Positions 40,087 to 49,025 of a stretch of DNA of 64,000 nt are shown here, piece by piece. Below the pieces are notes generated by a model, which was not told where the DNA came from, searched no databases, and was given only the letters and a program-made list of their open reading frames with translations. The position numbers and the translations under genes were made by a program. The stretch is from Paracoccaceae bacterium (GTDB lineage Bacteria > Pseudomonadota > Alphaproteobacteria > Rhodobacterales > Rhodobacteraceae): contig JAKIUB010000006.1 in NCBI GenBank assembly GCA_021647745.1, forward strand, positions 43,655 to 107,654, written 5' to 3'. The first letter of the stretch is position 1, and the number at the start of each line of letters is the position of its first letter.

Positions 40087-42009
40087 ATGATCGATTCCAG
40101 CCCCGAAACCGCGCCCAAAACCGAGTTTGACGAAGAGGGTCGCCCTGATAGTCTCCCTGCCGCCACCCTGCGCGGCCATGAGGTGATCAAGAGCTATCTG
40201 GCGGGGCTGGATACTAGCTCCGGTGTTTATCGCATGCTCGATGCCACAGGCGCAGTGCTTTATGTTGGCAAGGCCCGGCAATTGCGCCAGCGGGTCTCCA
40301 GCTATGCCCGCCCTACCGGTCATTCGGCGCGCATTGGCCGGATGATCTCGGCAACGGCCAGTATGATGTTTCTGACCACCCGCACCGAAACCGAGGCGTT
40401 GCTGCTCGAGCAAAACCTGATCAAGCAGCTCAAGCCGCGCTACAATGTGCTGCTACGCGACGATAAATCTTTTCCGAGCATTCTTGTCACCACCACCCAC
40501 GGCTTTCCGCAGATCAAAAAGCACCGTGGGGCGCGGCGCGAGGAGGGGCAGTATTTTGGCCCTTTTGCCTCTACGGGTGCGGTTAACCGGACCTTGGCGC
40601 AATTGCAGCGCGTATTTTTACTTCGCAATTGCTCGGATGCCGAGTTTGACGGCCGGACCCGCGCCTGCCTGCAATACCAGATCAAACGCTGTTCGGGACC
40701 GTGTGTGGGGCATATCCCGGCTGCGGAATATCAAAAACTGGTTGATGAAGGGCTGGCCTTTCTCGGGGGTAAATCCAGCGATATCCAGCAGCGGCTGGCG
40801 CAGGAAATGCGCGCAGCAAGCGATGCGCTGGAGTTCGAGCGCGCCGGTGCGCTGCGTGACCGGCTGGCGGCGATGGCGCAGGTTCAAGTCTCTCAGGGGG
40901 TTAATCCGGCAGGGGTCAGCCAGGCAGATATCATTGCGCTACATCAGGAGGGCGGGCAGGCCTGTGTGCAGGTGTTTTTTATTCGCGCCAACCAGAACTG
41001 GGGCAACCGCGCCTATTATCCACGCACCGGCGGCTCGGCTGATCCGGCCGAAATACTGGAGGCTTTCATGGTACAGTTTTATGACAACAAGCCCCCGCCG
41101 CCGCTGATATTACTCAGCGCACCAGTGGCACAACCCGACCTGCTGGAGGGCGCCTTTAGCGCAAAGATCAGCCGCAAAGTGGCGCTTTTGGTGCCGCAGC
41201 GGGGCGAAAAAAAGCTGTTGGTCGAAAATGCCCTGCGCAACGCGCGCGAAGCCCTCGCCCGCAAATTGGCCGAGAGCGCCTCGCAGGCGCGCCTGCTTTC
41301 CGGGCTGGCCGAGGTTTTTAGCCTGCCCGCGCCGCCACAGCGGATAGAGATATTTGACAATAGCCATATTCAGGGCGCCCACGCGGTTGGCGCGATGGTA
41401 GTGGCAGGACCAGAAGGCTGGATAAAATCAAGCTACCGCAAATTCAACATCAAAGGCACGGAGCTGACGCCCGGCGATGATTTCGGCATGATGAAAGAGG
41501 TGCTGACGCGGCGGTTTTTTCGGCTGGTCAAGGAAGACCCGGACCGAAGCAAAGGCCTGTGGCCAGATCTGTTGCTGATAGATGGCGGCGCAGGGCAGGT
41601 CAGCGCCGTGCGCGGCGTGATGAAGGAAATGGGAGTTGAAAGCATTGCCATGGTCGGGATCGCCAAGGGGGTCGACAGGGATGCCGGCAAGGAGGAGTTT
41701 CATATCACCGGCCGCCCGCCATTTGCCTTGCAGCACCGTGATCCGGTGCTTTATTTTATCCAGCGTCTGCGCGACGAGGCCCACCGCTTTGCCATTGGCA
41801 CCCACCGCGCCAAGCGCTCGAAGGCCATCGGTGTCACCCCGCTGGACGGGGTGCCCGGGGTTGGCGCGGCCCGCAAACGGGCTTTGCTGGCGCATTTTGG
41901 CTCGGCCAAGGCCGCCTCGCGCGCTGATCTGGCCGATTTAAAGGCCGTCGAGGGGATTTCGGACAAAATGGCCGAAACTATCTATTCCTTCTTTCACGAG
42001 AGTGGGTAA
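40087..42009 (+). CDS. uvrC: Excinuclease ABC subunit C
   Basis: Dual-incision endonuclease of nucleotide excision repair. I take the ATG at 40087 as start (640 residues); there is no strong ribosome binding site and an in-frame ATG at 40048 cannot be excluded. Domains in order are GIY-YIG (SGVYRMLDATGAVLYVGKAR, from about residue 50), the cysteine-containing region CLQYQIKRCSGPCVG, a UVR motif near 250, the RNase-H-like endonuclease (IEIFDNSHIQG, LLLIDGGAGQ) and C-terminal helix-hairpin-helix repeats (LDGVPGVGAARKRALL). Confidence 0.95.
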   Translation: MIDSSPETAPKTEFDEEGRPDSLPAATLRGHEVIKSYLAGLDTSSGVYRMLDATGAVLYVGKARQLRQRVSSYARPTGHSARIGRMISATASMMFLTTRTETEALLLEQNLIKQLKPRYNVLLRDDKSFPSILVTTTHGFPQIKKHRGARREEGQYFGPFASTGAVNRTLAQLQRVFLLRNCSDAEFDGRTRACLQYQIKRCSGPCVGHIPAAEYQKLVDEGLAFLGGKSSDIQQRLAQEMRAASDALEFERAGALRDRLAAMAQVQVSQGVNPAGVSQADIIALHQEGGQACVQVFFIRANQNWGNRAYYPRTGGSADPAEILEAFMVQFYDNKPPPPLILLSAPVAQPDLLEGAFSAKISRKVALLVPQRGEKKLLVENALRNAREALARKLAESASQARLLSGLAEVFSLPAPPQRIEIFDNSHIQGAHAVGAMVVAGPEGWIKSSYRKFNIKGTELTPGDDFGMMKEVLTRRFFRLVKEDPDRSKGLWPDLLLIDGGAGQVSAVRGVMKEMGVESIAMVGIAKGVDRDAGKEEFHITGRPPFALQHRDPVLYFIQRLRDEAHRFAIGTHRAKRSKAIGVTPLDGVPGVGAARKRALLAHFGSAKAASRADLADLKAVEGISDKMAETIYSFFHESG

Positions 42010-42056
42010 TATTGCCCGGCATATATTGCCCAACAGGTATTCAAGGTGGCCGAGAC

Positions 42057-42725
42057 GTGAACATACCCAATATCCTGACTATTTACCGCTTGCTGGCAGC
42101 ACCGGCTGTCGGGCTTGTCTATGCCTACCTTCCCGCCCCGATCGGAGACTGGATCGCGCTTGCGCTGTTTATCTCGGCAGCCCTGACCGATTATCTGGAC
42201 GGGTATCTTGCCCGCAAGTGGGATCAGGTCACCGAATTTGGCCGGATGATGGACCCGATTGCCGATAAGGCGATGGTGTTGATCGCGCTTGTTGTTATAG
42301 CGGTGCGCTCGCAATATGTCATGGGTGATGCCGCCAATGATATCATGCCGGCAATTATCCTGATTGTTTTCCGCGAGGTTTTTGTTTCGGGGTTGCGCGA
42401 ATTTCTCGGGGAGAGAGCCGCTGGCCTGAAGGTGACCGCACTGGCCAAGTGGAAAACTGCTGCCCAGATGATTGCGATCGTGGTTTTGCTCTCGTCTTTC
42501 CTGTTCGGCCACTATTACTGGGCCTTCACATCGGCAATGGATAACGAAATGATCCGGCAGGTGCTGGCGGGTGAACTGGAAGACGAATACGGGCTTCGCT
42601 TCATCGCCCCGTTGTTTGAATGGAGTAGCATGGGCGGGGTATGGCTGCTTTGGGTTGCGGCTGCGCTGACCTTGCTCACAGGGCTGGATTATCTTAAAAA
42701 ATCCCTGCCGCTATTAAAGGACTGA
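42057..42725 (+). CDS. pgsA: CDP-diacylglycerol-glycerol-3-phosphate 3-phosphatidyltransferase
   Basis: Membrane enzyme for phosphatidylglycerol synthesis. The start is a GTG at 42057 giving VNIPNILTIYRLL, the family N-terminus, and 223 residues. The CDP-alcohol phosphatidyltransferase motif is complete: DYLDGYLARKWDQVTEFGRM followed by MDPIADK, matching D-x2-D-G-x2-A-R-x8-G-x3-D-x3-D. About five to six membrane segments. It is 47 bases from uvrC and two from moaD. Confidence 0.94.
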   Translation: MNIPNILTIYRLLAAPAVGLVYAYLPAPIGDWIALALFISAALTDYLDGYLARKWDQVTEFGRMMDPIADKAMVLIALVVIAVRSQYVMGDAANDIMPAIILIVFREVFVSGLREFLGERAAGLKVTALAKWKTAAQMIAIVVLLSSFLFGHYYWAFTSAMDNEMIRQVLAGELEDEYGLRFIAPLFEWSSMGGVWLLWVAAALTLLTGLDYLKKSLPLLKD

Positions 42726-42727
42726 TC

Positions 42728-42973
42728 ATGCAAATACTGTATTTTGCCTGGCTGAGAGAGCGTATCGGACACCCGAAAGAAGAGCTGGAGACCAGCGCCA
42801 GCACGGTTGCGGAGCTGGTGGAGGAGTTGCGAGGCCGCGGGCCGCGCTACGCCGCCGCCTTTGAGGATATGGCAGCCGTGCGGGTTGCTGTGGATCAGGA
42901 GCTGACCGAGCTGGACGCCCCGCTCGATGGCGCCCGCGAGGTTGCATTTTTTCCGCCGATGACCGGAGGCTGA
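42728..42973 (+). CDS. moaD: Molybdopterin synthase small (sulfur carrier) subunit
   Basis: An 81-residue ubiquitin-fold sulfur carrier ending in the required Gly-Gly (FFPPMTGG), which is thiocarboxylated to sulfurate precursor Z. The opening MQILYFAWLRERIG is typical. It lies in the pgsA-moaD-moaE order usual for Rhodobacterales; moaE follows one base later. Confidence 0.94.
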   Translation: MQILYFAWLRERIGHPKEELETSASTVAELVEELRGRGPRYAAAFEDMAAVRVAVDQELTELDAPLDGAREVAFFPPMTGG

Positions 42974-42974
42974 A

Positions 42975-43406
42975 ATGAGTGTTTCCGTTCAGGAGGATGA
43001 TTTTGATGTTGGCGCTGAAATGGCGGCAATGAGCGCGGGCCGGCAGGATATTGGCGCGCTGGTCAGCTTCACCGGTTTGGTGCGTGAAATGGCCGGCGGC
43101 CCCGAGCTGGTGCTGGAGCATTATCCGGGCATGACCGAAAAAGCTCTCGGAGATATCGAGCGCGAGGCCCGTGCACGCTGGGATTTGCAGGACTGCCGGA
43201 TTATCCACCGCTACGGGCCGCTGGCGGCAGGCGCACGGATTGTGCTGGTGCTGACCGCATCACCCCACCGGCAAGCGGCATTTGAAGCGGCGGAATTCAT
43301 CATGGATTTTCTGAAATCCCGAGCGCCGTTTTGGAAAAAGGAAGCAGGCGGCAGCTGGGTTGATGCCCGGGAAAGCGACGAAGCCGCGCTGGATCGCTGG
43401 AAATAA
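42975..43406 (+). CDS. moaE: Molybdopterin synthase catalytic subunit
   Basis: A 143-residue catalytic partner of MoaD. It contains DIGALVSFTGLVRE, LVLEHYPGMTEKAL, IHRYGPLAAGARIVLVL and the C-terminal active-site region FLKSRAPFWKKE with its catalytic lysines. The last gene of the uvrC-pgsA-moaDE group. Confidence 0.94.
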   Translation: MSVSVQEDDFDVGAEMAAMSAGRQDIGALVSFTGLVREMAGGPELVLEHYPGMTEKALGDIEREARARWDLQDCRIIHRYGPLAAGARIVLVLTASPHRQAAFEAAEFIMDFLKSRAPFWKKEAGGSWVDARESDEAALDRWK

Positions 43407-43413
43407 TCCCTTC

Positions 43414-43431
43414 GTTACAAACCGTTACAAA
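43414..43431. promoter_or_regulatory. Tandem GTTACAAA repeat before the cytochrome c gene
   Basis: Two copies of GTTACAAA begin at 43414 and 43424, a ten-base period, just after the moaE stop. The same octamer pair precedes the copper-chaperone operon at 5131. It is a candidate response-regulator direct-repeat site. Confidence 0.4.
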
Positions 43432-43456
43432 GTATTGACTGATCTGGCGTTGCCTT

Positions 43457-43470
43457 TTGACTTCGATCAA
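43457..43470. promoter_or_regulatory. FNR/CRP-type site upstream of the cytochrome c gene
   Basis: TTGAC-TTCG-ATCAA differs at one position from the FNR/FnrL consensus TTGAT-N4-ATCAA and lies 58-71 bases before the cytochrome c start codon. Control by oxygen availability is a reasonable inference. Confidence 0.6.
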
Positions 43471-43527
43471 TAGGACTATGCTGCGAATGATGTTGATATT
43501 TGAAACGAGGTAACCAGGGAGAGAAAA

Positions 43528-44022
43528 ATGAAAAAATATGTAATTCGAACTGCTGCGGTTATTGCTGCGACTTTGATCGGCGGTCAGGCTGTTGTGGCTG
43601 GTCCCGGCTTGTTGATGCCCGATTTTAATGCCGAATTGGGGCGCACGCTTTTCGCCTCCAAAGGTTGTGTGGTTTGTCATTCTGTTAACGGTATTGGTGG
43701 TATAGATGCTGCCGCGCTGGATTATGACCCCGAAGGCGGCCCGATGGACCCGTTTGATTTTGCCGCCAAAATGTGGCGCGGAGCCGAAACCATGATCTAC
43801 ATGCAGCAAGACGAACTGGGAGACCAGATCCAGCTGACTGGTCCCGAGCTGGCCGCGATTATCGCTTTTGCCCATGACGAAGAGCAGCAGGCACTGTTTT
43901 CGATGGATGATATTCCGGAAAATATCAGGGAAATGCTGCACGGGTCCGATGAAGAGCATGACGAAAGCGAACCCGATGCCGACCATGACGAGAAGCCCGA
44001 TAGCGATGAAGATCACGACTAA
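43528..44022 (+). CDS. Secreted monohaem cytochrome c with acidic, histidine-containing tail
   Basis: A 164-residue periplasmic electron carrier. A signal peptide covers about residues 1-24 (ending VVAG). One CxxCH haem site lies at GCVVCHSVNG near residue 50, and the likely axial methionine is in TMIYMQQDELG. The last about 27 residues are Asp/Glu/His-rich (HDESEPDADHDEKPDSDEDH), an unusual tail that could bind metal ions or a basic redox partner. GGGAGA is the ribosome binding site. The partner oxidase or dehydrogenase is not in this window. Confidence 0.85.
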   Translation: MKKYVIRTAAVIAATLIGGQAVVAGPGLLMPDFNAELGRTLFASKGCVVCHSVNGIGGIDAAALDYDPEGGPMDPFDFAAKMWRGAETMIYMQQDELGDQIQLTGPELAAIIAFAHDEEQQALFSMDDIPENIREMLHGSDEEHDESEPDADHDEKPDSDEDHD

Positions 44023-44037
44023 CCGGGCGCCCGGTTA
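44020..44037. repeat. Perfect 18-base palindrome at the cytochrome c stop codon
   Basis: TAACCGGGCGCCCGGTTA overlaps the TAA stop of the cytochrome c gene. It can fold into a seven-pair hairpin with a GCGC loop, or be a dyad protein site. No T-run follows, so simple termination is not shown. Confidence 0.6.
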
Positions 44038-44126
44038 AGGCATGATTGACCAAGCGGGTGTATGTATGCTTGCGCCGCACCCGCAACCTTGCTTAAAAGA
44101 GCCGGAGCAACCAGCGAGGGCTTTTG

Positions 44127-45095
44127 GTGAACCCGGAGCAACCCCCCCCCGACCAAGGCCGCGTGGCCGATGCCCCGGCGCAAAACTGGGTTGATACCCG
44201 CGCGCCTGCCTTTACCCGCCCCTATTTGCGGCTCAGCCGTGCTGACCGCCCCATCGGCACATGGCTTTTGCTGCTGCCCTGTTGGTGGGGGCTGGGGCTG
44301 GCTGTGGCCGCTGATCCGGCGGGCGGTTCGCTGTTTGATCTCTGGATCATGGCCGGCTCGGCGCTTGGCGCTTTTTTGATGCGCGGCGCAGGCTGCACCT
44401 GGAATGATATTTCCGACCGGAAAATAGACGCCAAGGTCGCGCGCACCCGCTCGCGGCCGTTGCCTTCGGGGCAGGTCAGTGTTCGGGGGGCATTGGCTTG
44501 GCTGGTGGTGCAAGTGGCGCTTTCGGCGCTGATATTGCTGAGCTTTAATGGCTTTGCCATCATGCTCGGCCTTGCGGCGCTGCTGCCCGTGGCCATCTAT
44601 CCTTTTGCCAAGCGTTTCACATGGTGGCCGCAGGTGTTTTTAGGTATTGCCTTTAACTGGGGAGCACTGCTGGCTTGGGCGGCACATACGGGCAGCCTGT
44701 CGCTGGCGCCGGTGCTGCTTTATCTCTCCGGCATTGCGTGGACCCTGTTTTATGATACGATCTACGCCCATCAGGATAAGGATGATGATGCCCTGATCGG
44801 GGTGAAATCCACAGCACTCCTGTTTGGCGATGCGACAAAGAAATGGTTGTTGGGCTTTCAGATTGCAGCGGTCAGCCTGATGGCGCTGGCGGCGATTGCG
44901 GCAATCGACCTTGAGGATAATCCGGTGCCGCTGCTGGTGGCGTTGCTTGCCGCATGGGGGTTTGGCATGCATATGATGTGGCAACTCAAGCGGCTGGATA
45001 TTAACGATAGCACAAACTGTCTCACCCTGTTTCGCGCCAATCGCGATGCCGGACTGATCGTATCGGCATTCCTTGGCCTATCGGCCCTGTTGTGA
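44127..45095 (+). CDS. ubiA: 4-hydroxybenzoate octaprenyltransferase
   Basis: Inner-membrane prenyltransferase of ubiquinone biosynthesis, about 322 residues. The start is taken as the GTG at 44127 behind GAGGG; a TTG one codon earlier is possible. Both Asp-rich prenyl-diphosphate motifs are present: NDISDRKIDAKVARTRSRPL and DTIYAHQDKDDDA. About eight membrane segments follow the N-terminal PYLRLSRADRPIGTWLLLLP. Confidence 0.93.
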   Translation: MNPEQPPPDQGRVADAPAQNWVDTRAPAFTRPYLRLSRADRPIGTWLLLLPCWWGLGLAVAADPAGGSLFDLWIMAGSALGAFLMRGAGCTWNDISDRKIDAKVARTRSRPLPSGQVSVRGALAWLVVQVALSALILLSFNGFAIMLGLAALLPVAIYPFAKRFTWWPQVFLGIAFNWGALLAWAAHTGSLSLAPVLLYLSGIAWTLFYDTIYAHQDKDDDALIGVKSTALLFGDATKKWLLGFQIAAVSLMALAAIAAIDLEDNPVPLLVALLAAWGFGMHMMWQLKRLDINDSTNCLTLFRANRDAGLIVSAFLGLSALL

Positions 45096-45153
45096 GGCTT
45101 GAACCCGAAGTCTGAATCGCCTAAACCCGAGCCAAACGGGAAAACGGAACTTT

Positions 45154-47085
45154 ATGCGCCCCATAGCTATCATTTTTGCGGTTGTCGCCCTGCTGGCCGG
45201 TATCTCCCTTTCATGGGTGATTGCCGCCAAAACCATCACATGGCTGGAGGAAGGGCGGCAGGCCGAAATGGAGCAGGCATTTTATGCCGGCGGTATCGAG
45301 TGGGCCAACGCCGAGGCTGACGGGTTTCTCCTTACCCTTTCCGGTGAGGCTCCCACCGGCGAAGATCAGGAACGTGCCCTGAAGATCGGTCGCCTGATCT
45401 TTGCGGAAAACCTGCAAGATGCCACCACCACCCGCCAGCCCACTATCTCCCGCCCGCCCGATCGCCCGCCCTTCCTAGAGATTTTGAAAAACGGCAATGA
45501 TCTCTCCTTTATCGGCACCCTGCCCGAGGGCGAGAGCCAGCAGGTGCTGGCAAAATATATCGCAGCGCTTGGCGCGGAAACCAGGGTTACGGATGTCAGT
45601 GTAACCACTGGCAGCGCCCCGCCAAGCTGGCTTCCTGCCTTTGAATATGCGCTGCGCATCGCATCGCTCACCCACCAGTCGATTATCAATGTATCTCCCG
45701 GCGCTGTTGTGCTGGAGGCGGTGCCGCTCTCGGCCAGCTGGCAGCCGGGCTTTGAGGAGATGGCCGCTAAACTCCGCCCCGAAGGGGTGAGCTTCACTGT
45801 TGATATTGCCACCGCACGACAGATTATCTCGCCTTATGTTTTTTCTCTGGATATAGCTGCGCCCGAAGTTGCCACCTGCACCGCGCAAGACGAGGCCGTG
45901 GCCGCCCGGATATATTCCTCTGTCGAGCAGATAATCGGCACTCCGATCACTTGCGATATTGGCATTGGAGCCCCCTCCCGCCAGTGGTTTGAAGCGGTTA
46001 AGGCTGGTCTGGCAGCGCTCTCGACGCTTGGCGGCGGGCGACTCGATATCATCGACGCGGATATGACCCTCACCGCGCCGGAAACCGTCTCCGCCGAAGA
46101 TTTCGAGCGCGCGGTTCAGGTGCTGGGCTTTGCCCTGCCGGGAGGTTTCACCCTTCAGGCCAGTCGTGACGAGCCTTCGCCAGATGTGGCTATTGAGGAA
46201 AGTCGGCCAATTGCGTTTACCGCCACCCTGTCGGATGAGGGGCAGGTGCAGATAGAAGGTAGCGTAAAAAACGCACTGACCCGCGAAGTCGTGATGCGCT
46301 TTTCCGAAGCCAAATTCGGCTACGGGCTGGTAGAAGACCGGCTCTGGCTGGAAGAAAATCTGCCGGATGGTTGGCAGGTGCGGGTCTTTGCCTTGATCGA
46401 AGCTCTTGCCCTGCTCAACGAGGGCAAGGCCGAGATGACCCCGGCAACCCTTGAGATCAGCGGCGATGCTTCGTTTGAAAACCCCGCAATCGAGCTGAAG
46501 AAAACCCTGCTCGCCGCCTATGGCCCAGAGCAGCCCCGCCTTGATATCACCTATACCGCGCCGCCCGCCGGCAGCGAAGGTCCGGGGCTTGACCCGCGAC
46601 TTTGCGTTAGCCGGATCACCAGCTTGCTAGCCGGAAACGGCATTGCCTTTGCCCCCTCCAGCGCGGTTATTTCAGACCCGAGCCTGCCGACCATCGCGGC
46701 CATTGCCGATATCCTGACCCAGTGCCGGACAGCCCGTATCGAGATAGGCGGCCATACCGACAGTCAGGGCCGCGAAGTAATGAACCGCACCCTGTCCCAA
46801 AGCCGGGCCGATGCGGTGCTTGATGCAGTGCTGGCCCGAAACCTACTGCTCGGAGATATCACCGCCAAAGGCTACGGCGAGGCCGAGCCGATCGCCGATA
46901 ACGGCACCGAAGCTGGCCGCACCCGCAACCGCCGCATAGAGTTCAAGCTGCTGCGCGCCCCGAGCAACCACCCGCCCGAGGCCCAAGCCACCCCGCGCAT
47001 CCGCATAGATAATTTCAGCCGCCCCGCCATGCGCGCCCCTGCCTCTTTATTGCCCGCCCCCATTTCAGAAAGCGAAAACCAATGA
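45154..47085 (+). CDS. OmpA-family cell-envelope protein with N-terminal membrane anchor
   Basis: A 643-residue protein. One membrane helix covers residues 4-24. A long periplasmic region contains repeated alpha/beta units resembling BON domains (for example FLLTLSGEAPTGEDQERALK). The C-terminal OmpA/MotB domain carries the peptidoglycan-binding signature GGHTDSQGREVMNRTLSQSR and GYGEAEPIADNGTEAGRTRN. It overlaps the next gene by four bases. The architecture matches alphaproteobacterial OmpA-family proteins of unknown precise role in envelope integrity. Confidence 0.86.
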   Translation: MRPIAIIFAVVALLAGISLSWVIAAKTITWLEEGRQAEMEQAFYAGGIEWANAEADGFLLTLSGEAPTGEDQERALKIGRLIFAENLQDATTTRQPTISRPPDRPPFLEILKNGNDLSFIGTLPEGESQQVLAKYIAALGAETRVTDVSVTTGSAPPSWLPAFEYALRIASLTHQSIINVSPGAVVLEAVPLSASWQPGFEEMAAKLRPEGVSFTVDIATARQIISPYVFSLDIAAPEVATCTAQDEAVAARIYSSVEQIIGTPITCDIGIGAPSRQWFEAVKAGLAALSTLGGGRLDIIDADMTLTAPETVSAEDFERAVQVLGFALPGGFTLQASRDEPSPDVAIEESRPIAFTATLSDEGQVQIEGSVKNALTREVVMRFSEAKFGYGLVEDRLWLEENLPDGWQVRVFALIEALALLNEGKAEMTPATLEISGDASFENPAIELKKTLLAAYGPEQPRLDITYTAPPAGSEGPGLDPRLCVSRITSLLAGNGIAFAPSSAVISDPSLPTIAAIADILTQCRTARIEIGGHTDSQGREVMNRTLSQSRADAVLDAVLARNLLLGDITAKGYGEAEPIADNGTEAGRTRNRRIEFKLLRAPSNHPPEAQATPRIRIDNFSRPAMRAPASLLPAPISESENQ

Positions 47086-47402
47086 ACAGAACCGATCTCA
47101 CTCTGATAATCGTCTCTGCCATCGTAATCGCACTGGTGCTGGGCTGGTCGGCCCGCTGGTTGTTTGACCGGCTAAACCGCATACCCCATGGTGCCGATGA
47201 AAACGGGCTGGATCCGCTGGAACGCGCGCAATCGGAAAAGGCCGCCGTCGAAGCCGAGCTTTCGCGTATCCAGCTCGAATATGCTTCGGAATATAACCAG
47301 CTAAAAGCCGAGCTGGAGGCCACAATGGACGGCCTGCACACAGCCCGCCAGCGCGCCGAAGAGCTGGAGGCTGACCTGATGGCAGCGCGTAACAAAGAAT
47401 AA
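47082..47402 (+). CDS. Small membrane protein with C-terminal coiled coil
   Basis: A 106-residue protein with one N-terminal transmembrane helix (residues 7-28) and a predicted coiled coil over about residues 50-105, rich in Glu, Ala and Leu (AVEAELSRIQLEYASEYNQL). No known family recognised. It overlaps the stop of the OmpA-family gene, so the two are probably co-translated and could work together at the envelope. Confidence 0.75.
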   Translation: MNRTDLTLIIVSAIVIALVLGWSARWLFDRLNRIPHGADENGLDPLERAQSEKAAVEAELSRIQLEYASEYNQLKAELEATMDGLHTARQRAEELEADLMAARNKE

Positions 47403-47467
47403 CCGCGCCTGCATTTTTTGTAGCTTTGCCCCCGCTAGGGGCGCATACTGGCCGCAGGAGGCAGAGC

Positions 47468-48907
47468 ATGGTTCACCTGTCACGAATATTGACGCTATGT
47501 TTATTACTGGTTAGCGGTCCGGCTTTTGCCCAGTGGTCGACCGAAGGTGCTGCCATTGGCGCCCGTGACCACCCCCGCATACTGGCACGCTACGGGGGTG
47601 AGATACGCAACCCGGCGCTGGCAGAATATGTGGCCATGATCGGCGCGCAGATGGTTGCTGTCTCGGCCCGCCCCGATGATCTCTGGCGTTTTAGCGTGCT
47701 GGATAGCCCGGAGCTCAATGCTTTTGCACTGCCGGGGGGGTATATATATGTCACCCGTGGCCTGCTGGCGCTGGCCAATAACGAGGCCGAACTGGCCGCT
47801 ATACTAGCCCACGAAATTACCCATGTTGTCGAAGCCCATGTTGAGTCGCGCAATGAAGCGGGTAAAGATGCGCTGATAAGCGGCGCGATTGGCGCGCTGG
47901 TAACAGGTATTTTTGGTAGCGGCGAAGACCGTTTGGCCAATGCGCTGCGCTCGGGGGTGGAAACTGCATTTAGCCAGATGGGGAGCTACTCCAAGGCGCA
48001 GGAATTTGCCGCTGATGCCGGCGGGATAGAGCTGCTGCGCCTCGCGGGCTATCTGCCGGCAGCACAGGCTGATTTTCTGGTGTCGATGTCGGCCAATGCT
48101 GCCTTGCGCGCCGAAATTGCCGGCCGCCCCTACAACGAGGGCGAAACCCCGTTTTTTGCCAACCACCCGGCACCGGCGGAGCGCGAGCGGCGCGCCCGCG
48201 CTTTGGCGGCAAATGAAGCAGGTGCCAAAGATCGCGCTGCCTTTATGTCCATGATTGACGGCATGGTTTATGGCCAGAGCGCGCGGGGTGGCATTGTGCG
48301 CGGGCAGCGGTTCTTCCACCCCGGGCTTGGTTTTACCTTCGAGGCTGCGCAGGGGCTTTCTATCCGCAATGAGGCCCGCCAGATTATTATGAGTGGGGAG
48401 AACCGATCGACTCTGATCATGAGCGGCGCGCCCGACCACAAAAGCCTGCGTGAGGCGTTGCAAGTCTGGGCAAGCGGGATCCCGCGCCGCGAACGGCCTT
48501 TTCGCCAGTTGGAAAACCTGCGCGAGCTGGAGATCAACGGGCTGGATGCCGCCACCGCTACCTTGCGCTTGCGTCAACATGGGCAGCGCAGCACAGTGCG
48601 ACTGACCGTGATCCGCTTTGGCGACAGCCTGATTCGATTTGTCGGCACCGTGCGGCGTGGTGATGGGGAAAGCGCTGTGCTGCAATGGCAAACCATCGAA
48701 AGCTTTCGGCCCCTGCGTCTTGATGAAGCCGTAAATGCCACAGGGCGTTTTATCGCGGTATATCAGGTGAAGGAGGGGGATACTCTCGCATCTCTTGCGG
48801 CACAGATGAATGTGCCCACGCAAAAACAGGCGTGGTTTATGGTGCTGAATGGCCTGCCGCGACAAAGCGCCACCATACCCGGACAAAGCGTAAAAATCGT
48901 GCAATAA
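47468..48907 (+). CDS. Periplasmic M48-family metallopeptidase (BepA/LoiP-like)
   Basis: A 479-residue secreted zinc protease. The start at the ATG at 47468 gives a signal peptide ending AFAQ (residue 21). HEITH at residues 115-119 supplies two zinc ligands and the catalytic Glu; a third ligand is the Glu in QEFAADAGGIELL. The C-terminal part has a LysM-like segment (YQVKEGDTLASLAAQMNVP...PGQSVKIVQ), suggesting cell-wall association. Likely role is quality control of outer-membrane proteins. Confidence 0.9.
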   Translation: MVHLSRILTLCLLLVSGPAFAQWSTEGAAIGARDHPRILARYGGEIRNPALAEYVAMIGAQMVAVSARPDDLWRFSVLDSPELNAFALPGGYIYVTRGLLALANNEAELAAILAHEITHVVEAHVESRNEAGKDALISGAIGALVTGIFGSGEDRLANALRSGVETAFSQMGSYSKAQEFAADAGGIELLRLAGYLPAAQADFLVSMSANAALRAEIAGRPYNEGETPFFANHPAPAERERRARALAANEAGAKDRAAFMSMIDGMVYGQSARGGIVRGQRFFHPGLGFTFEAAQGLSIRNEARQIIMSGENRSTLIMSGAPDHKSLREALQVWASGIPRRERPFRQLENLRELEINGLDAATATLRLRQHGQRSTVRLTVIRFGDSLIRFVGTVRRGDGESAVLQWQTIESFRPLRLDEAVNATGRFIAVYQVKEGDTLASLAAQMNVPTQKQAWFMVLNGLPRQSATIPGQSVKIVQ

Positions 48908-48969
48908 CTTAGCATTACGCCGCCTGACAATATTTCTCCCTGACGGTTGAAAAGCCGGCGCACACAGTA

Positions 48970-48993
48970 TAAGTTGTAAGTCGCTAACTTACA
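48970..48993. promoter_or_regulatory. TetR-type operator candidate upstream of the RND efflux genes
   Basis: TGTAAGT-CGCTA-ACTTACA (48975-48993) is a perfect seven-base inverted repeat with a five-base spacer, 33-51 bases before the adaptor start. Overlapping TAAGTT/AACTTA arms begin at 48970. Shape and position resemble TetR/AcrR sites of efflux operons. No tetR gene is adjacent. Confidence 0.6.
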
Positions 48994-49025
48994 CCGCCTC
49001 GCGTGGCCGAACCAAGGGCAACATC

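Noticed and set aside
43528..44022. SoxX-type or sulfide-related cytochrome
   Set aside because: Only a generic class I haem site is visible and no sox or flavocytochrome gene is adjacent.
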